Position numbers and translations under genes: made by a program. A stretch of DNA of 56,053 nt from Conidiobolus incongruus B7586 (lineage: Eukaryota; Entomophthoromycota; Entomophthoromycetes; Entomophthorales; Conidiobolaceae), in contig JNEM01014845.1 in the NCBI GenBank assembly GCA_000697335.1, positions 1 through 56,053 of the forward strand. Direction: 5' to 3'. The notes beneath the pieces are model-generated. The model had not been told where the DNA came from. It saw only the letters and a list, made by a program, of their open reading frames with translations, and did no database searches. Positions 11,130 to 23,400 of the stretch are shown here, piece by piece; positions within the stretch are counted from its first letter, which is position 1; each line of letters starts with the position of its first letter.

Positions 11130-11348
11130 CATTTTTAAGTGTTAGAAGCTTGCCAAAAATATGATAAAAAGTTATTAATAATAAAAAAAATATTTATTTT
11201 ATACTATATATTTATTTTTATAGCTTATATATTTAAATGTTTATTTATATTCAATCTTAAAAAGTTCTTATTATTTAAAATATATAGTAATAAATATAGC
11301 CATTATTTAAATTTAAAACATGTCATCTTTACTATATATTATACATAG
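11130..11348 (+). mobile_element. Relic related to the Tc1/mariner-like transposase tail
   Basis: Plus-strand 11139-11190 (VLEACQKYDKKLLIIKK-like) matches the C-terminal tail of the transposase read on the minus strand near 7575-7510 (VLEAYQKYRKELLIIKE), at the nucleotide level as well (TTAGAAGCTT, CCAAAAATAT, AGTTATTAATAATAAAA). It is therefore a second, differently oriented copy. The frame continues open to 11348, but that part is only Ile/Phe/Tyr/Leu/Lys-rich AT sequence and is not believed to be a gene. No terminal repeat was seen downstream. Confidence 0.45.
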
Positions 11349-12692
11349 AAATTATTTCTTTATTTTTATTAAACTATATCCCAAATATGTTGTTTTACCT
11401 AAAATTTTATAATTTTTGTAAATTTGTTAAATTAAACATATTCATATGCATTTTATCTATCATTCATTCTAAATATATATTGACAAAGTTATCTAAACTC
11501 TGAAGTTCTGAAGCAACAATTATTAATTCTTAGCTTTGAACAAATTCTTAATATATATTAATATAAATATCTTTCAGTTATGAATATATACTAATTCTTT
11601 AAATAATAGGATATATTAGCGAATTAAAAATATAACTATATAAAAATCCCAGATTTAATTTCATAATAACAGTAATGATTACATATATATTATGTTAAAA
11701 TTTACTAATTTAATTTTTTTTCTTCAGATATTTATTTTATAAAAATTCAAATGTAAATTGTGGACTGAGTAATCATAAAAATTTAAAATGTGTATTCAAT
11801 ATAATTTAATACTTGTCCTATTAGCAAATAATATCACATTATGTCAATTTTAAACCTTTTCAATCACTATCCAATTCAACTCAAACTCAATCACTATTCT
11901 TACTATCATATTTTAAAAAATACATCTATATAGAATACTGGTTATCATTGATTAAATATAGTTATGAAAAAATAATAAAAAATCAAATTACAAGTAATAT
12001 TACTACTTTTAATAACTAATTTTTATTGATAATTAATTTATATACTAAAGATTTATTCGCTTGCTAAAATCTCAGTGTAGAAGAGTATATTTGATTAAAT
12101 AAAAAGTTGTCGCAATTAACAAACTCAAATGTCATAGAATATATGTAAATATATTGTGAAATGTAACTTAATAGATAGTTATGCATTATTGATTTCTAAC
12201 TATTATAATGCTAATATAGATTGATGTAATATATCAAATTTAAAATTGTTTATCATTAATTTATTTTAATTGGCAGTTGATTTGAATCTAATTTAATTAT
12301 TTGCCAGAATACAAATCAAACATATATGATATCTAATAATAATGAAATGTAATACATATTGCTATTTTTTAGAAATGAAAAATAGTATAATTAATTTGAA
12401 TATGTTTTAATGTACACTATATAATGAAAGTGAATGGCTAAATGTGACTATGGTTTTAAAATAAGAATATATTAATAATAATAGAATTGCCTAATAAGGA
12501 AATCAATTAAAATTAACTAATTCATATTTAAATCGTTTAAAAATGTAATCCTGTTTTAAAAATGTTAATTATTTATTGGATATTTTGTTTATAAGATCAA
12601 TTATCATTTTAACATTATCATAAATTTAAAAAGCTGTATAAAATAATGAATCAATTAGAAAGTGTAAATATTATATTTAATTTCTTTATATA
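11349..12692. other. Intergenic upstream of the RING E3 gene
   Basis: AT-rich sequence somewhat less extreme than 8.8-11.1 kb. No open frame of coding character, RNA gene or repeat was recognised. The last few hundred bases should contain the promoter of the gene at 12693. Confidence 0.5.
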
Positions 12693-13666
12693 ATGGATAT
12701 TAATAATTTTGAAATTCAGGATAATTCAATTCGCGAAGGAGTTGTCGAAGATGTAATCGACCAAGATACAACAGACCAATCCGACTCATCTTTCGAGCAA
12801 ACTGCTTTTCCTCCAAGGCCTACTTTTGGATATAGTTTAAATTCTAGTGAGTTAAGACGAAGAGCTCCTATGGTTGAAAAAATGAATTTAAATAAATTAT
12901 CACATTCAACTCCTATTTCAAATTCTCAGGAAGAGTCACCGCAACCAAGTACATCTGAAGTGAAACCTAGCACTTCTAGCACTGAAAATAGTATACCTGA
13001 GGATTCAAATCAAGCTGAATTTACTTGTAATATTTGGTATGTATCAATTGTATTATTTTGAAAACAAAATACTAAAAGATTCATTTAGTTTTGATACTGC
13101 TTCTGGACCAGTTGTTACATTATGCGGTCATTTATTCTGGTAAGTTTTGAGCTAATATATTATTGATAAATCCCTAAATATTATTAGTTGGAGTTGTTTA
13201 CATAGATGGTTACAATCTCATAGACGTGCTTCACTATGTCCAGTTTGTAAAGCAGGTTGTTCCAAAGAGCAAGTAATACCTATTTATGGAAGAGGAAAAG
13301 AAGCAAAAGATCCTAGATTAACTGAAGATATCCCTCAAAGGCCTCAAGCGCAAAGACCAGCTCCTCAACCCACCAATCCTTTCGATCCTGCTAATTTCTT
13401 CTTTAATAACCCTTTCAATAATCAAAATAATAATAATGTTTTCCAATTTCATCTCGGTTTTGGTTTAATACCTGCATTATTTAGTTTCACTATCAATAAT
13501 CCGGAAAACGATAATAGGGGTAAATTGCATTATACTTTTCAACCAATTAATTTTAGCTAATCATTGATTTTCTACCTTTATAGCCGGCACAGCTCAACAA
13601 GCCTTCCTTAATCGACTATTTTTCATGATAGGACTACTGATTTTAACATGTATCCTATTATTATAG
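12693..13666 (+). CDS. RNF5/RNF185/RMA1-like membrane-anchored RING E3 ligase
   Basis: Four exons: 12693-13036, 13089-13139, 13188-13519 and 13584-13666, introns of 52, 48 and 64 nt, 269 residues. Splicing restores a C3HC4 RING: C112, C115, C127, H129, C132, C135, C149, C152, with the family string TLCGHLFCWSCLHRWL. C115 and C132 are each split by an intron, which supports both joins. After the RING come QVIPIYGRG and a Pro/Asn-rich segment, typical of RNF5/RNF185. The C-terminus is a hydrophobic anchor (FFMIGLLILTCILLL). Family members are ER E3 ligases acting in ERAD. The ~110-residue Ser/Thr/Asp-rich N-terminal extension is longer than in human RNF5. Confidence 0.92.
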
Positions 13667-14662
13667 TTTCTATATCATGTGAATCAAAATTAGCCATTGA
13701 AATCATGTATAATAACTCAATCTAATTTTGATTATTGAAATTAGAATTTTTCTTTGAGATTGTTGAAGCTTTCTGTATTTTCCAATTATTAATAATGTAG
13801 AGTATTACAATATTATTTTGGATTATTATGATTCATGGCTTGGATGTAGTTTCAATTGATTTGCTCCAACCAATAATAACTTATATTCCGCTTCCACATT
13901 TTTATATAGCCTTTGATTGAATCAAATAAAATTTTATTTTTATGTTCACCATATAATATACCAATATATTGATATATTTAATAAATCAATAAATAATACA
14001 TTTTTCACTACAATTTTTTAAATAATCAGATAATTAATATCTAAAAAATTATATTGTTCATCACAGCTATCTAACTTAAAACATTTGTCTTTTGCTATGG
14101 TGCTGATATTTTATTTTTCAATATATTTAAATATTGAAGTTATATTAGATAATCGTATTGTTAAATATAGCGTTGATATCTTATTATAACTTTTTTGAAT
14201 TTTTATTATTTAAACTTAAAGATTTAATGTCTAAATATTATTAAATAATTTTTAAAAATCAATCATTTATATTATATTAACTACTATATATGATTTCCAA
14301 TTAATTTCAAAATAATGATTACTGATAAAATTAAATTAATTGGTACACGATTTATAAATTCATCTAGTTATCTAGCTTTGATTTTTTTTGATTGAATAAT
14401 TAAATAAAAATATGATTTATTGATATACTAAATGCAGTACAAAATCTAAATTGGTGAACTCAGCTTTTTGAATAGCATATTAAGGCAAGTTCGATTATTA
14501 CAGTCCCTAGAATGAATAACAAATTTGAGCATTTTTTTCGATTGATACTATTTATATGAATAAAAATTAAAGTCCATAACACTAAGAGTAATAAAGAGTA
14601 ATGTTATAATATAAAGGTTGTTAGATTATAATGGAATTTTTGTATTGCTACTTATGTAATGT
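13667..14662. other. Convergent intergenic spacer, AT-rich
   Basis: Lies between the 3' ends of the RING E3 gene and the small minus-strand gene. No coding-like frame, RNA or repeat was recognised. Confidence 0.5.
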
Positions 14663-15138
14663 TTAAATCAAAACTTTTCCAGGTCCTTTGCCAGATTTAT
14701 CATTATTACTTAATGAAGTTGAAAACTTAGCTCTTGATGCTCTTCTTATTTCATCTAAAATTAATATAATAAATAAGGTATAGTTTAAAATTGATATTTA
14801 ACTTTCTTACCTAAATCAGATTCCTGTTCAGAATTTGGTTCTACGGGAGTTTTGGTAATTCCTTCAATTTGATCTTTTAATAGTAAACTTTCAACTTTAA
14901 ATTTTTCTTCTAATTGATTGACTTCCATTTTGACCCATTGAAGTTGAAGGGATACTGAACCAAATATAATCCAAAGAAAAACAGATTTGAAGTATAAGGA
15001 ACGGATAGGTGAAGATTTGTTAAGATTCGGAATAGATTCATTTGGTTTAGAAGAATAGGATCTAAAATTATTAAAAATGAATTTAGAATTTAAAAATTTT
15101 GTATTTGAACTGATATATAATCTTTGTAATGATAACAT
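14663..15138 (-). CDS. Small mitochondrial-type single-pass membrane protein, unidentified
   Basis: Two exons on the minus strand: 15138-14811 and 14754-14663, a 56-nt intron (GTAAG..TTTTAG), 139 residues. The N-terminus (MLSLQRLYISSNTKFLNSKF, later FRSYSSKP) is basic, Ser/Asn-rich and free of acidic residues, as in a mitochondrial presequence. A predicted membrane segment follows (LYFKSVFLWIIFGSVSLQLQ). Then come a short charged helix with coiled-coil character (VKMEVNQLEEKFKVESLLLKDQI) and a hydrophilic tail ending GKGPGKVLI. The layout resembles small inner-membrane assembly factors, but I do not recognise the family. Its start lies only 106 bp from the tRNA. Confidence 0.75.
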
Positions 15139-15244
15139 TTCATATATTTAATAAAAAGATGTAAGAAGTAAAAAGTTAATAAATTTGATTTTAAAATAGT
15201 AATTTATTTTGGATTTCAATTTATATTAATGAGACTGAAAATAA

Positions 15245-15317
15245 GCCCGGTTAGCTCAGTCGGTAGAGCATCAGACTTTTAATCTGAGGGTCGTGGGTTC
15301 GAGCCCCACATTGGGCG
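15245..15317 (+). tRNA. tRNA-Lys (anticodon UUU)
   Basis: Complete, intronless cloverleaf. The acceptor stem GCCCGGT pairs with ATTGGGC (two G-U pairs). The D arm contains the A box (TTAGCTCAGTCGG). The anticodon loop CTTTTAA has UUU at 15278-15280. The T arm GTGGGTTCGAGCCCCAC contains the B box, and the discriminator base is G15317. CCA is not encoded, as expected in eukaryotes. Confidence 0.97.
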
Positions 15318-15320
15318 TGA

Positions 15321-15325
15321 TTTTT
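15321..15325 (+). terminator. RNA polymerase III terminator of tRNA-Lys
   Basis: A run of five T beginning four bases after the tRNA, the usual Pol III stop signal. Confidence 0.8.
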
Positions 15326-15501
15326 CAATTTATTTTATTATAAATTTATTCTCTTTTTTTTTCAAGTTATTCTAATATCAAAAATCATTTTTTACATTTG
15401 CTAATAAAACCAAAGGAATAACAGGATTTCATTTGAACAATCTTTTAATATCATAAGAATTTCTAATATTAGCCATTACGTTCAAAATAATAAACTGGGA
15501 A

Positions 15502-15535
<34 letters not shown>
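15502..15535. repeat. Compound (AC)n-(AT)n microsatellite
   Basis: An AC run from 15502 to about 15515 passes directly into an AT run to about 15535. It lies in the spacer between the tRNA and the zinc finger segment. Confidence 0.85.
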
Positions 15536-15618
15536 TGTAAATGAACATTATTGGATGAATATATAAGTTGGTCACACATTGAAAAAATAAAATAATTAAA
15601 TAATTTAGTTATTCGATT

Positions 15619-15980
15619 TTAAATCTTCATCCTTTTAACTTCATTTTCCACTTCATTGCAACTGCTGCATAACTTTGTCAAACAATTGTTATCTGGAGAG
15701 CTATTCTTGTGATTTAATTGATATCCTAAACAGGTTTCATGAAACTTGGTTCCGCATTTTTCACAGGGAATAAGAGGTAAATTGGATTCATTAGATTCTG
15801 GCTCATGGCAACGTTGACATATGCCATCTATGTTGTCTTCAATAAAATCAGGTTGATATTGAAGTATATCTGGGTGATATGGCGCAGGAGATGAATAATT
15901 AGATACGTATTCGCCCACTTGCTCTTCAGTAATTCGACTTATTAAAGTATAAGTATTCCATTTGGAAGTATTAATTTCAT
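15619..15980 (-). CDS. PHD-type zinc finger segment, probably the last exon of the gene upstream
   Basis: An open minus-strand segment preceded by a good acceptor (branch-like ATTAAC, then ATATAG at 15981-15982) and ending at a TAG or TAA at 15619. It encodes about 120 residues starting DEINTSKWNTYTLISRITEE. It contains a C4HC3 PHD pattern: CQRC, CEKC, then H and C in KFHETC, then CSSC. PHD fingers usually read histone tails; some resemble RING E3s. The segment has no usable ATG of its own, so it must be joined to upstream exons, most likely 16082-17563. The splice phase into that frame could not be reconciled (see Part 2). Confidence 0.65.
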
Positions 15981-16081
15981 CTATATAGATACAAGTTAAT
16001 GAAATTGCTTAATTCAGATATTTGATATTTTAAACAAGAATTAAAGTTTATAACATTAGGGGTTGTTTGATCGATTTCAGA

Positions 16082-17563
16082 TTAAGATTCAATAAAATAT
16101 TGAAACTGGAATCTGATATTATCCCCAGATCTAAACTTCAAAGTAGAGAGTAATATTTTAAAAGGTGCTGAATCATAAATAGTTGTGGATGTTATAATGT
16201 GACTCAGAGCGATAATAGTTGCACTTGCGGACTTAGATAAAGAATCTTTATTCGAGTCAAAAGCTACTAAGTATCTTGAATTGCGAAATATCAAAGCAAG
16301 AAAAGTATTGTACACTTTGAAAGTCTAAATTTGAATATAAATTTGATTATATAACTTTCACTTACTCATTGTTACTCCATCTGTATAAAAGGCAAATACA
16401 GGGTGAAATAAACTCTCTTGACTTCCATTTGGACCAAAGTTGAAAACCTTAATCAAAACTTCTTCCCAGCTTAAGTTAGATATTTGAAGTTCAGCACAAA
16501 ACCAAAGTTCATTTGGACCTTTTAGAACACTGAAGTAATTCTCAGAGCCTTCATTTAATGACTTCATAATAAATCCATATAGTTGGTATTGGAATCTCGA
16601 ATCTTTCCCTTTGTTAAGATTAGTTGATGGTATTGGTTTAGATAGATGGTCGCAACGATCCAGATATTGTTTCACATATTCAATGAGACTTATACGATTA
16701 TATGATTCATTGAATATCATTCGAAGTGATTCTAATTCTTTAGAGTTTTGAATCTCGGTTTGATAGATATGTTGTAAATATTGAAAGCTGTTTGATAAAT
16801 GGTCTTTCATCTGACTCTGGATCGAATTAGCAACAAATTCAGCATCTACGAGCTCTTTAATTGTGTTATAATGACCTTCATCAAATTCAGGAGATTTGAA
16901 GGTACTGGATAAATCGATTGTTGTAGCCCAACTCGATTGATTAGGGCTATATATAAAGGTAACTAGGGTTAAAAATGAACTTAATATAGAATAAAAAACT
17001 TACTTGAAGTCTTCCATTTTTAAAACTAATATCTTTGGTAATAATAATGGCATCAAATCATTCTTTCTGAGAGTTAAAATAATATTTTCGACATGTTCTT
17101 GATCGACACCATCTGAACAAATTATTGGAAATAAATCTGAATAAATACCTATGATAGGATTTTCTTGACACCAGTGGTTAAAATAGAATAAGTCAATGGG
17201 AAAAGATATAGCATCGTTAGGAGGAGTAATAGAAATTTTATACAGCCAGTTAAAAAAATTTGCTTCTAATGCCTTTTGAAAACTAGACAAATTATTATTG
17301 TAATATTCGGTACCTGAATTTTCGACAATGTGATTTTTCATTTTTAAACTAAGTTCGCGAATAAATTCATAAGAAAAATTCATTCCAATGTTTCCTGAAT
17401 ATAATATATTTGGAGGGAATTGTTGAAAAAAAGCTTTAAAGAATTTGTCGAGTAATTCGAACATGTACTGAAATTGCGGAAGTAATTGCTGACTTAATGT
17501 ATAATTAGAATGAAGACTAGATGGAGTTCCTGGGTCTAAATTGGTGTCAGAAAATTGAGACAT
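16082..17563 (-). CDS. Unidentified protein, probably with a C-terminal PHD finger
   Basis: Minus-strand exons 17563-17004, 16946-16376 and 16324-16082, introns of 57 and 51 nt. Phases agree (2, then 0) and the frame gives 457 residues if it really ends at 16082. The second donor is taken as GGA|GTAACA because the nearby GTAAGT would put the next exon in a closed frame. The N-terminal half is helical with many Phe/Leu/Tyr (LLPQFQYMFELLDKFFKAFF). The C-terminal half reads like a beta-rich fold (WFCAELQISNLSWEEVLIKV, NSRYLVAFDSN). No transmembrane or catalytic signature was recognised. The PHD segment at 15619-15980 probably belongs here. Function unknown. Confidence 0.7.
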
Positions 17564-19257
17564 TGTGATTTGGTATAATATTTGATTATTAGTGAGTGAT
17601 GAATGAAGTTTATGACCGGTGTAAATATATAAAATGATGATGTCAATTGATAGAGTGAGTTGTAATTATTTTATTATGAAATTGTAAGAATTTTGTGGGA
17701 TTTTATATGTAATTTTGAATTTAATTGGTAATTATGATATTTGATTTGCATATGATAGATGATGAAAGTATTTCTGTATAAAGTGAAATAATACATAGCA
17801 ATATTTTTATTTGTTAATTACTATAACTCAAAATTATAAAAATATTTATCGATACATATATGTTTTTTAAAGTATTAATTTCATTATTTGTATTGCAATA
17901 ATAAATACTCGAATAACTGATTTTTATTGAGTATAAAATCTCATAAATATTAAATAATAAAATAAATAATTTCGAATCAATTTAAGTTCTAAATATTTTT
18001 AATTTTAATTTTAATTCTAATTCTCTTAATACATTTTTTGATTTGAATTAAAAAATCAACTTATAACAATTATTATGGGTTTATGTAAATGCTGATTATT
18101 TTGTTTATATATGGTCAACTTGTAATAGACTTATATTGTGATTTTTACTCATTATATTTAACATCAAAATACTATAAAAATAAATATTGTTAATATAATT
18201 ATAGCAATATTAGATTAAATTTGATTTCTATTTCCTTGATCAGTTATTTTATTTAGTTGAAAATATATACTCATATTTTGATAAACAATGAGTATTATTT
18301 TATATAATGAGAAAATAGATGTATACAAAATATAATCAAATAACACAAAATTAAAAAATTATTATTTTTACCACTTATTCTTTTGATAACTAATAAAGAA
18401 ATTTCCATTTGACAACATTAATGTTAATCACATAGAATTTATAATTAAACTTTGCAAGCATGTGACTGTAGTTTAGAGAATGTGACAAAACAAAAATATA
18501 TATCGAAACAGCTGTGCAGGCTACAAAAATAACGAGTACTTTTTTACTCACAGCTTTTAATCATACCACAATTAATTAAATAATCAAAATAAACCACCTA
18601 AATATGATTGTTGTTTCTTTTTAATGATGAATATCAAAATTGATGTTTTTCAGTTCTTTATAAAATATATTTTAATTCAATTATTAATAATAGGACAATA
18701 CCTCATTGATATTAGCTAAATTTTAATTACAATATTGGGATACGAATTTTATAATTGGCAATGATTATATTATTCAAATAAAACAATATTAATAATTACT
18801 CAATATAGGTATAACCTGTTAAATAAAATTTTTAAAATTCAATATAAATTCAATATATAATATTGTATATAATTATTTAAATTTTGATAAAATAATTTCT
18901 CTCCCTTAGTTTGATTTCATTTTAAACTTGATCTACAAAATCAGAATAAATTCAAGGTTTATTAAATGTTATATATATATATATTCAGATATTTGTTTTA
19001 CTACTTAAAAATATAAAGCTTAAATATTGAATTGTTAACAATATTATTGACTTGAAAAATATTAAATGATTTCCATTATCAAAAACATTTGGAAAAAATT
19101 CATCATTATAATAATCATCTTATTCAATTAAATATCTGAACAAAAAATGCTCGCTATTTTTTTACATAGCCTATATAGTTTTTTAGTATTTATTGAAAAA
19201 ATTTTTGTACAATTAAGTTTAGATTACTTTAAAGAGATAAATTTGCTGAGCCAGTAG
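17564..19257. other. Intergenic, with a possible structured element near 18510
   Basis: Upstream region of the PHD-finger gene and 3' flank of the acidic protein gene. Mostly A/T runs. At 18421-18560 composition is less AT-rich and nested inverted repeats occur (see Part 2). No coding frame was recognised. Confidence 0.5.
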
Positions 19258-20472
19258 CTATTCACTTTCAGTTGTGACAAATTCATATTCTTCAACTCCA
19301 TTAATATCATCGTCATCATTTTTAATCTCATTGTAATTATCATCAACATTTGAAGAGTTATCATCATTTTCAAACTCGCCTGCTTCTCCTTCATCACTAT
19401 CACCAGAATCTTCATTTGAGATATTTGTAGAATCACTGCTAAGTTCGATAACATTGTCACTCAGGCCAGAAGGTGATTCGCCAGTTTCTTGAGAGTTGTA
19501 ATCACTTTGTTCTTCTGGATCACTATTCTCATTATTGTCATTATGATGGCTATTATTACCTAGTTCATCTGTACTAAGAATAGGTCTTCCAATTTGGTCA
19601 TAGCCTATTTTATTTTCATCATCATCATCATCACTGTATCCTTGGACCAACTGTGAAAGTGCAAGCATCGTTCCATCATCTTCGTAGTTATAATTATTTA
19701 ACTGGGGTGGCTGGTTTTGATAAATATTATCACTCTGAGGCGTAGCAAATGAATAATATTGTTCATTGGTTTCAAAAGAAGTATTGTGTGCATCGACATC
19801 AGTATTATAATAGTCGTTTTCTTTGGCTTGAATTTGGTCAGGTTGTTCGTCTCCAGAAGACAAAATAATTTCTGCTTCTGAGGTTTGTTTAGTATCAGAG
19901 ATGTTTTCAGAATAGTATTCGGTATGTGGTTCTTCTTCTGAAGTTGGATTAGATTGATTGGCATCCTCAGAGACCTGAGTATTGGATTCTTGGAATTTAG
20001 AGTTGATGAAATTGAGGTAAGCTTGAATATTATTATATCTTAACCTAGAATAAGATTCGAATTTAGAACTGAAATGACGACTCAATTTTGAAATTGCCTC
20101 AGTTTCGGATTTAATAGGATTTTTTGGATCGTTAAAATAGTGATAGAGGACATTGGGATCGTTTTCTTCTTTGTTAATTTGTAAATAAGATTCCAAACGA
20201 GTTAAACCGTACCTAGTCAAACTATCAACTCTCGAACCAAGCTGTTTCCAGTTATTAATAGATACATCTAATCTTTTCTTTTTTATCTGTTGCGAATTTA
20301 AGTATGGAAAATTGGTTTCAAACCCAGCATTTTCTATATATTTTTCACTTATTTCATTTAAATCTCTCTTTTTATCTATGCAAATTTTATTATACTTAAT
20401 ATTGTGCTATAAATTGCGATAATATTTACCACTATTTAATTTAATACCATTTTGAAAATTATTTTGTTTCAT
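19258..20472 (-). CDS. Acidic low-complexity protein with SUMO-interaction-like motifs
   Basis: Two exons on the minus strand: 20472-20430 (MKQNNFQNGIKLNS plus one base) and 20375-19258, a 54-nt intron (GTAAAT..GCATAG), 386 residues. The N-terminal ~120 residues look folded and helical (WKQLGSRVDSLTRYGLTRLE, ISKLSRHFSSKFESYSRLRY). The rest is disordered and rich in Asp, Glu, Asn, Ser and Gln. It contains a string fitting the SUMO-interacting motif consensus, NVIELSSDS, and a second weaker one, AEIILSSGDE, both followed by acidic and serine residues as in phospho-regulated SIMs. I do not recognise the family. A nuclear SUMO-binding role is only inferred from the motifs. Confidence 0.75.
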
Positions 20473-23400
20473 TATTTGACTGAATAATTTAATATTAAAC
20501 AAGGAGGTATAGAAATTCCTTACAATCCAATGTTGACAAAATTTATACTTGAAGGCCTTTAATTTTTATTATGGGTTGTTCAGTAATTTTTGAATTTTAT
20601 TTTTAAAGGTGATTTGATTATATTTATATATTTTCAATCTTCGAATTATACTTATTATACTCTGTAAAACCATAATTAAAGAAACTTATTCAAGATTTCT
20701 TTGATACTCATCTTTAAACTTAATTCATTGGTTTAATTTTGAGCAATTATATTCAATAAAGATTATGAAAGATTGGTGCTAATGAATTAAAATTCAAGTA
20801 TTTTAAATTATTCAAGAATATTGGGAATTGAGTGGATATTATCTATGATCTTGGATAAAAGTATTGTTAATATAATATCCCAAATTTCAGATTCATAGTA
20901 ATATAACTACAAGTTGACAATATAATGTTAATTTGATTGGATTTTATTTCAACATTATCAAATTTTCTAATTGAATTGGATTATAATTTATTGAAGCCAC
21001 TTGAAATATATATAATTTTCCATCACTATTTATGATCTATTTTGATATTTAATATTAATTTTAAAGATTCACTCAATTTATTGATATAAACAAAATCTGT
21101 TTGATCAATATAAATTTAATAGAAAAAATCTTAATTTCTTTTAACTAATATATGTTTATAAATATTCTAATAACTATATTAATTTGATAATATTTCATAA
21201 TATATATGTTTTCATTATTGAATTTAGGTATGTAGTTGAAAATTTTTTCATAATTCTATGATGCTTAAATATATTGAATAAAAACAAAATATCTTGAATT
21301 TGACAGAATTTAATATTATATTCAATATCAATAAATGGTTGCATTTGATTTCATATATAATTATCTAGTTAATTTATGGTTATTATAATTCAATTCTGAA
21401 AAATAACAAATATATACAATTAAACAATAAAACATGTTAAGTGAGGCAATTATAGAATCAATAAATTTGAAAAATTATCAAGTCTCTAATTATTCTATAA
21501 TCTATATATTTAAGCTATTCAAAATTTTTTTAATCAATTAAATCATATAGAATAATTTATATATTTATTATATTAATATTAATTAAAATCTTAAATAATA
21601 TTTTATAATTCTTATAACTATTATTATATTAAATTTTTTTGCTTCTTAAAAGCTAGATATAATTAATTTTAAATTCTATCATATCAAAAATTTATTAATT
21701 AATTAATATAAAAAATATAGATTTTGAAATTATTAAATATCAGGATATAAAATATTATTAACTATCTGAATATATAAGTATAATGGCTTAATATATTTTA
21801 AATCAAATAAATTTCTTTGAAAATATTTATAGTAAATTAGTTAATATCAGAATTTTCATGTTACTAAAAAGTCAACTTAGGTGAATATAAAAATTTAAAA
21901 TTTATTTATTAAAAATCTATAAAAAAATCATTAATAATTAAATTAAAAAATTGTAATTTTTTAAAACTAGAATTTATTAAAAAATTAAATAAATAGAGTA
22001 TTGAAATTACTAGTACTAATTATTAATCAAAATTATATTGTTTCTTTAAATTAATATTTTCCTAAATAATTTTACTATAATAGTTAGTTTATATTAAATT
22101 AATAAATTAATATTCTTTTTATTAATAATCATTATTAATATTAAAATGTCATATAGGCTAAAATATTTATTAAATTAATAAATGAAACTGGAATATATAA
22201 GAAAAGTTATAGATTTTAATACTTTATTTTATATATTTTATTCTATAGCTTAACCTCCGTTGTATGCTAATAATCTCAAAAAATATATAATTTTTTATTA
22301 TATTTTCCAATTTTTACTTAATTTTAACAATTTTATGTTATTTTTATCATTCAATAAAACTAATTATTATAAAATAAAACAATAGTAAAAATTTGTATTT
22401 TTAGTTACTTTCAGATAATTATATTAATATATTTGATTTATATGATATATATCAATAGAATTAGCACTCTATAATTGATCAAAATTAATTTAAATTCTTA
22501 TTCTAAGTCTTTTCTTTTTAATCAAAATTTTACTTTAAATTTAATAATTAAATAATTAATTTTAATTGATTTAAATATAATTATTTTGCTTAAATTGGAA
22601 TTATATTTCATAATAATATGCAAAGTATTTATTGATTTATTAAGTTATATAGAATTTAAGAATAAATAAAATATATAGATGCTATATTAAGAAATATATA
22701 TTAGAAAAAATTTAATTTGTAATTTTTATTATTAAAGTCAATAAATTTGAAAGGTTATTTTATCAATAATATTAATCTGATTTATTAATAATATGTTTGA
22801 ATATTTTATAGTATTAAGAATATAGTTTATAATCAATAATGACCTAATATATTTATGTATGTAATTATATTAATAATTTCTTAATTTATTATCTATAGAA
22901 ATTTTCTTTTATAAAAAATAAATTAACATTGATTTTATGATAAAAATTAAATTATTATATCTGAATTATATTCAAAAAAACAATTATTAATAAGTTATAT
23001 TTGATATAAATTATCAGATGATATGATTTTAATATCTGATATATAAATATATTAATTAGGATTTTAAATATTTTATAAATTATAATTTGTAATAGTTTTA
23101 AAAAGAAATTTATCTATCAAATATAATAGACTTAAGTTAAGTAATAGTATATTAAGTTTAATCAATAGTTTTCTCTAACTTCAATACCAAAATAAAAAAA
23201 ATAGTTCATTAAATAATATAACTTTGATTTAGTAGTGCAAATACTATTTTCAATGGTTAAAAAGATGATTATAATGTTTTGACTTGATTTATGAAATACT
23301 TCTGATTTTTTCAAAGGATGTAAAAATTCTATATTAAATTTGATTAAAAATTCACTCATTATTTTTATAATACTTTAGAATTCATCCATTATAATATAAT

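Noticed and set aside
23162-23359. 65-codon minus-strand frame in the AT desert
   Set aside because: Same AT-driven residue bias; the flanks offer no promoter-like or exon-like features.
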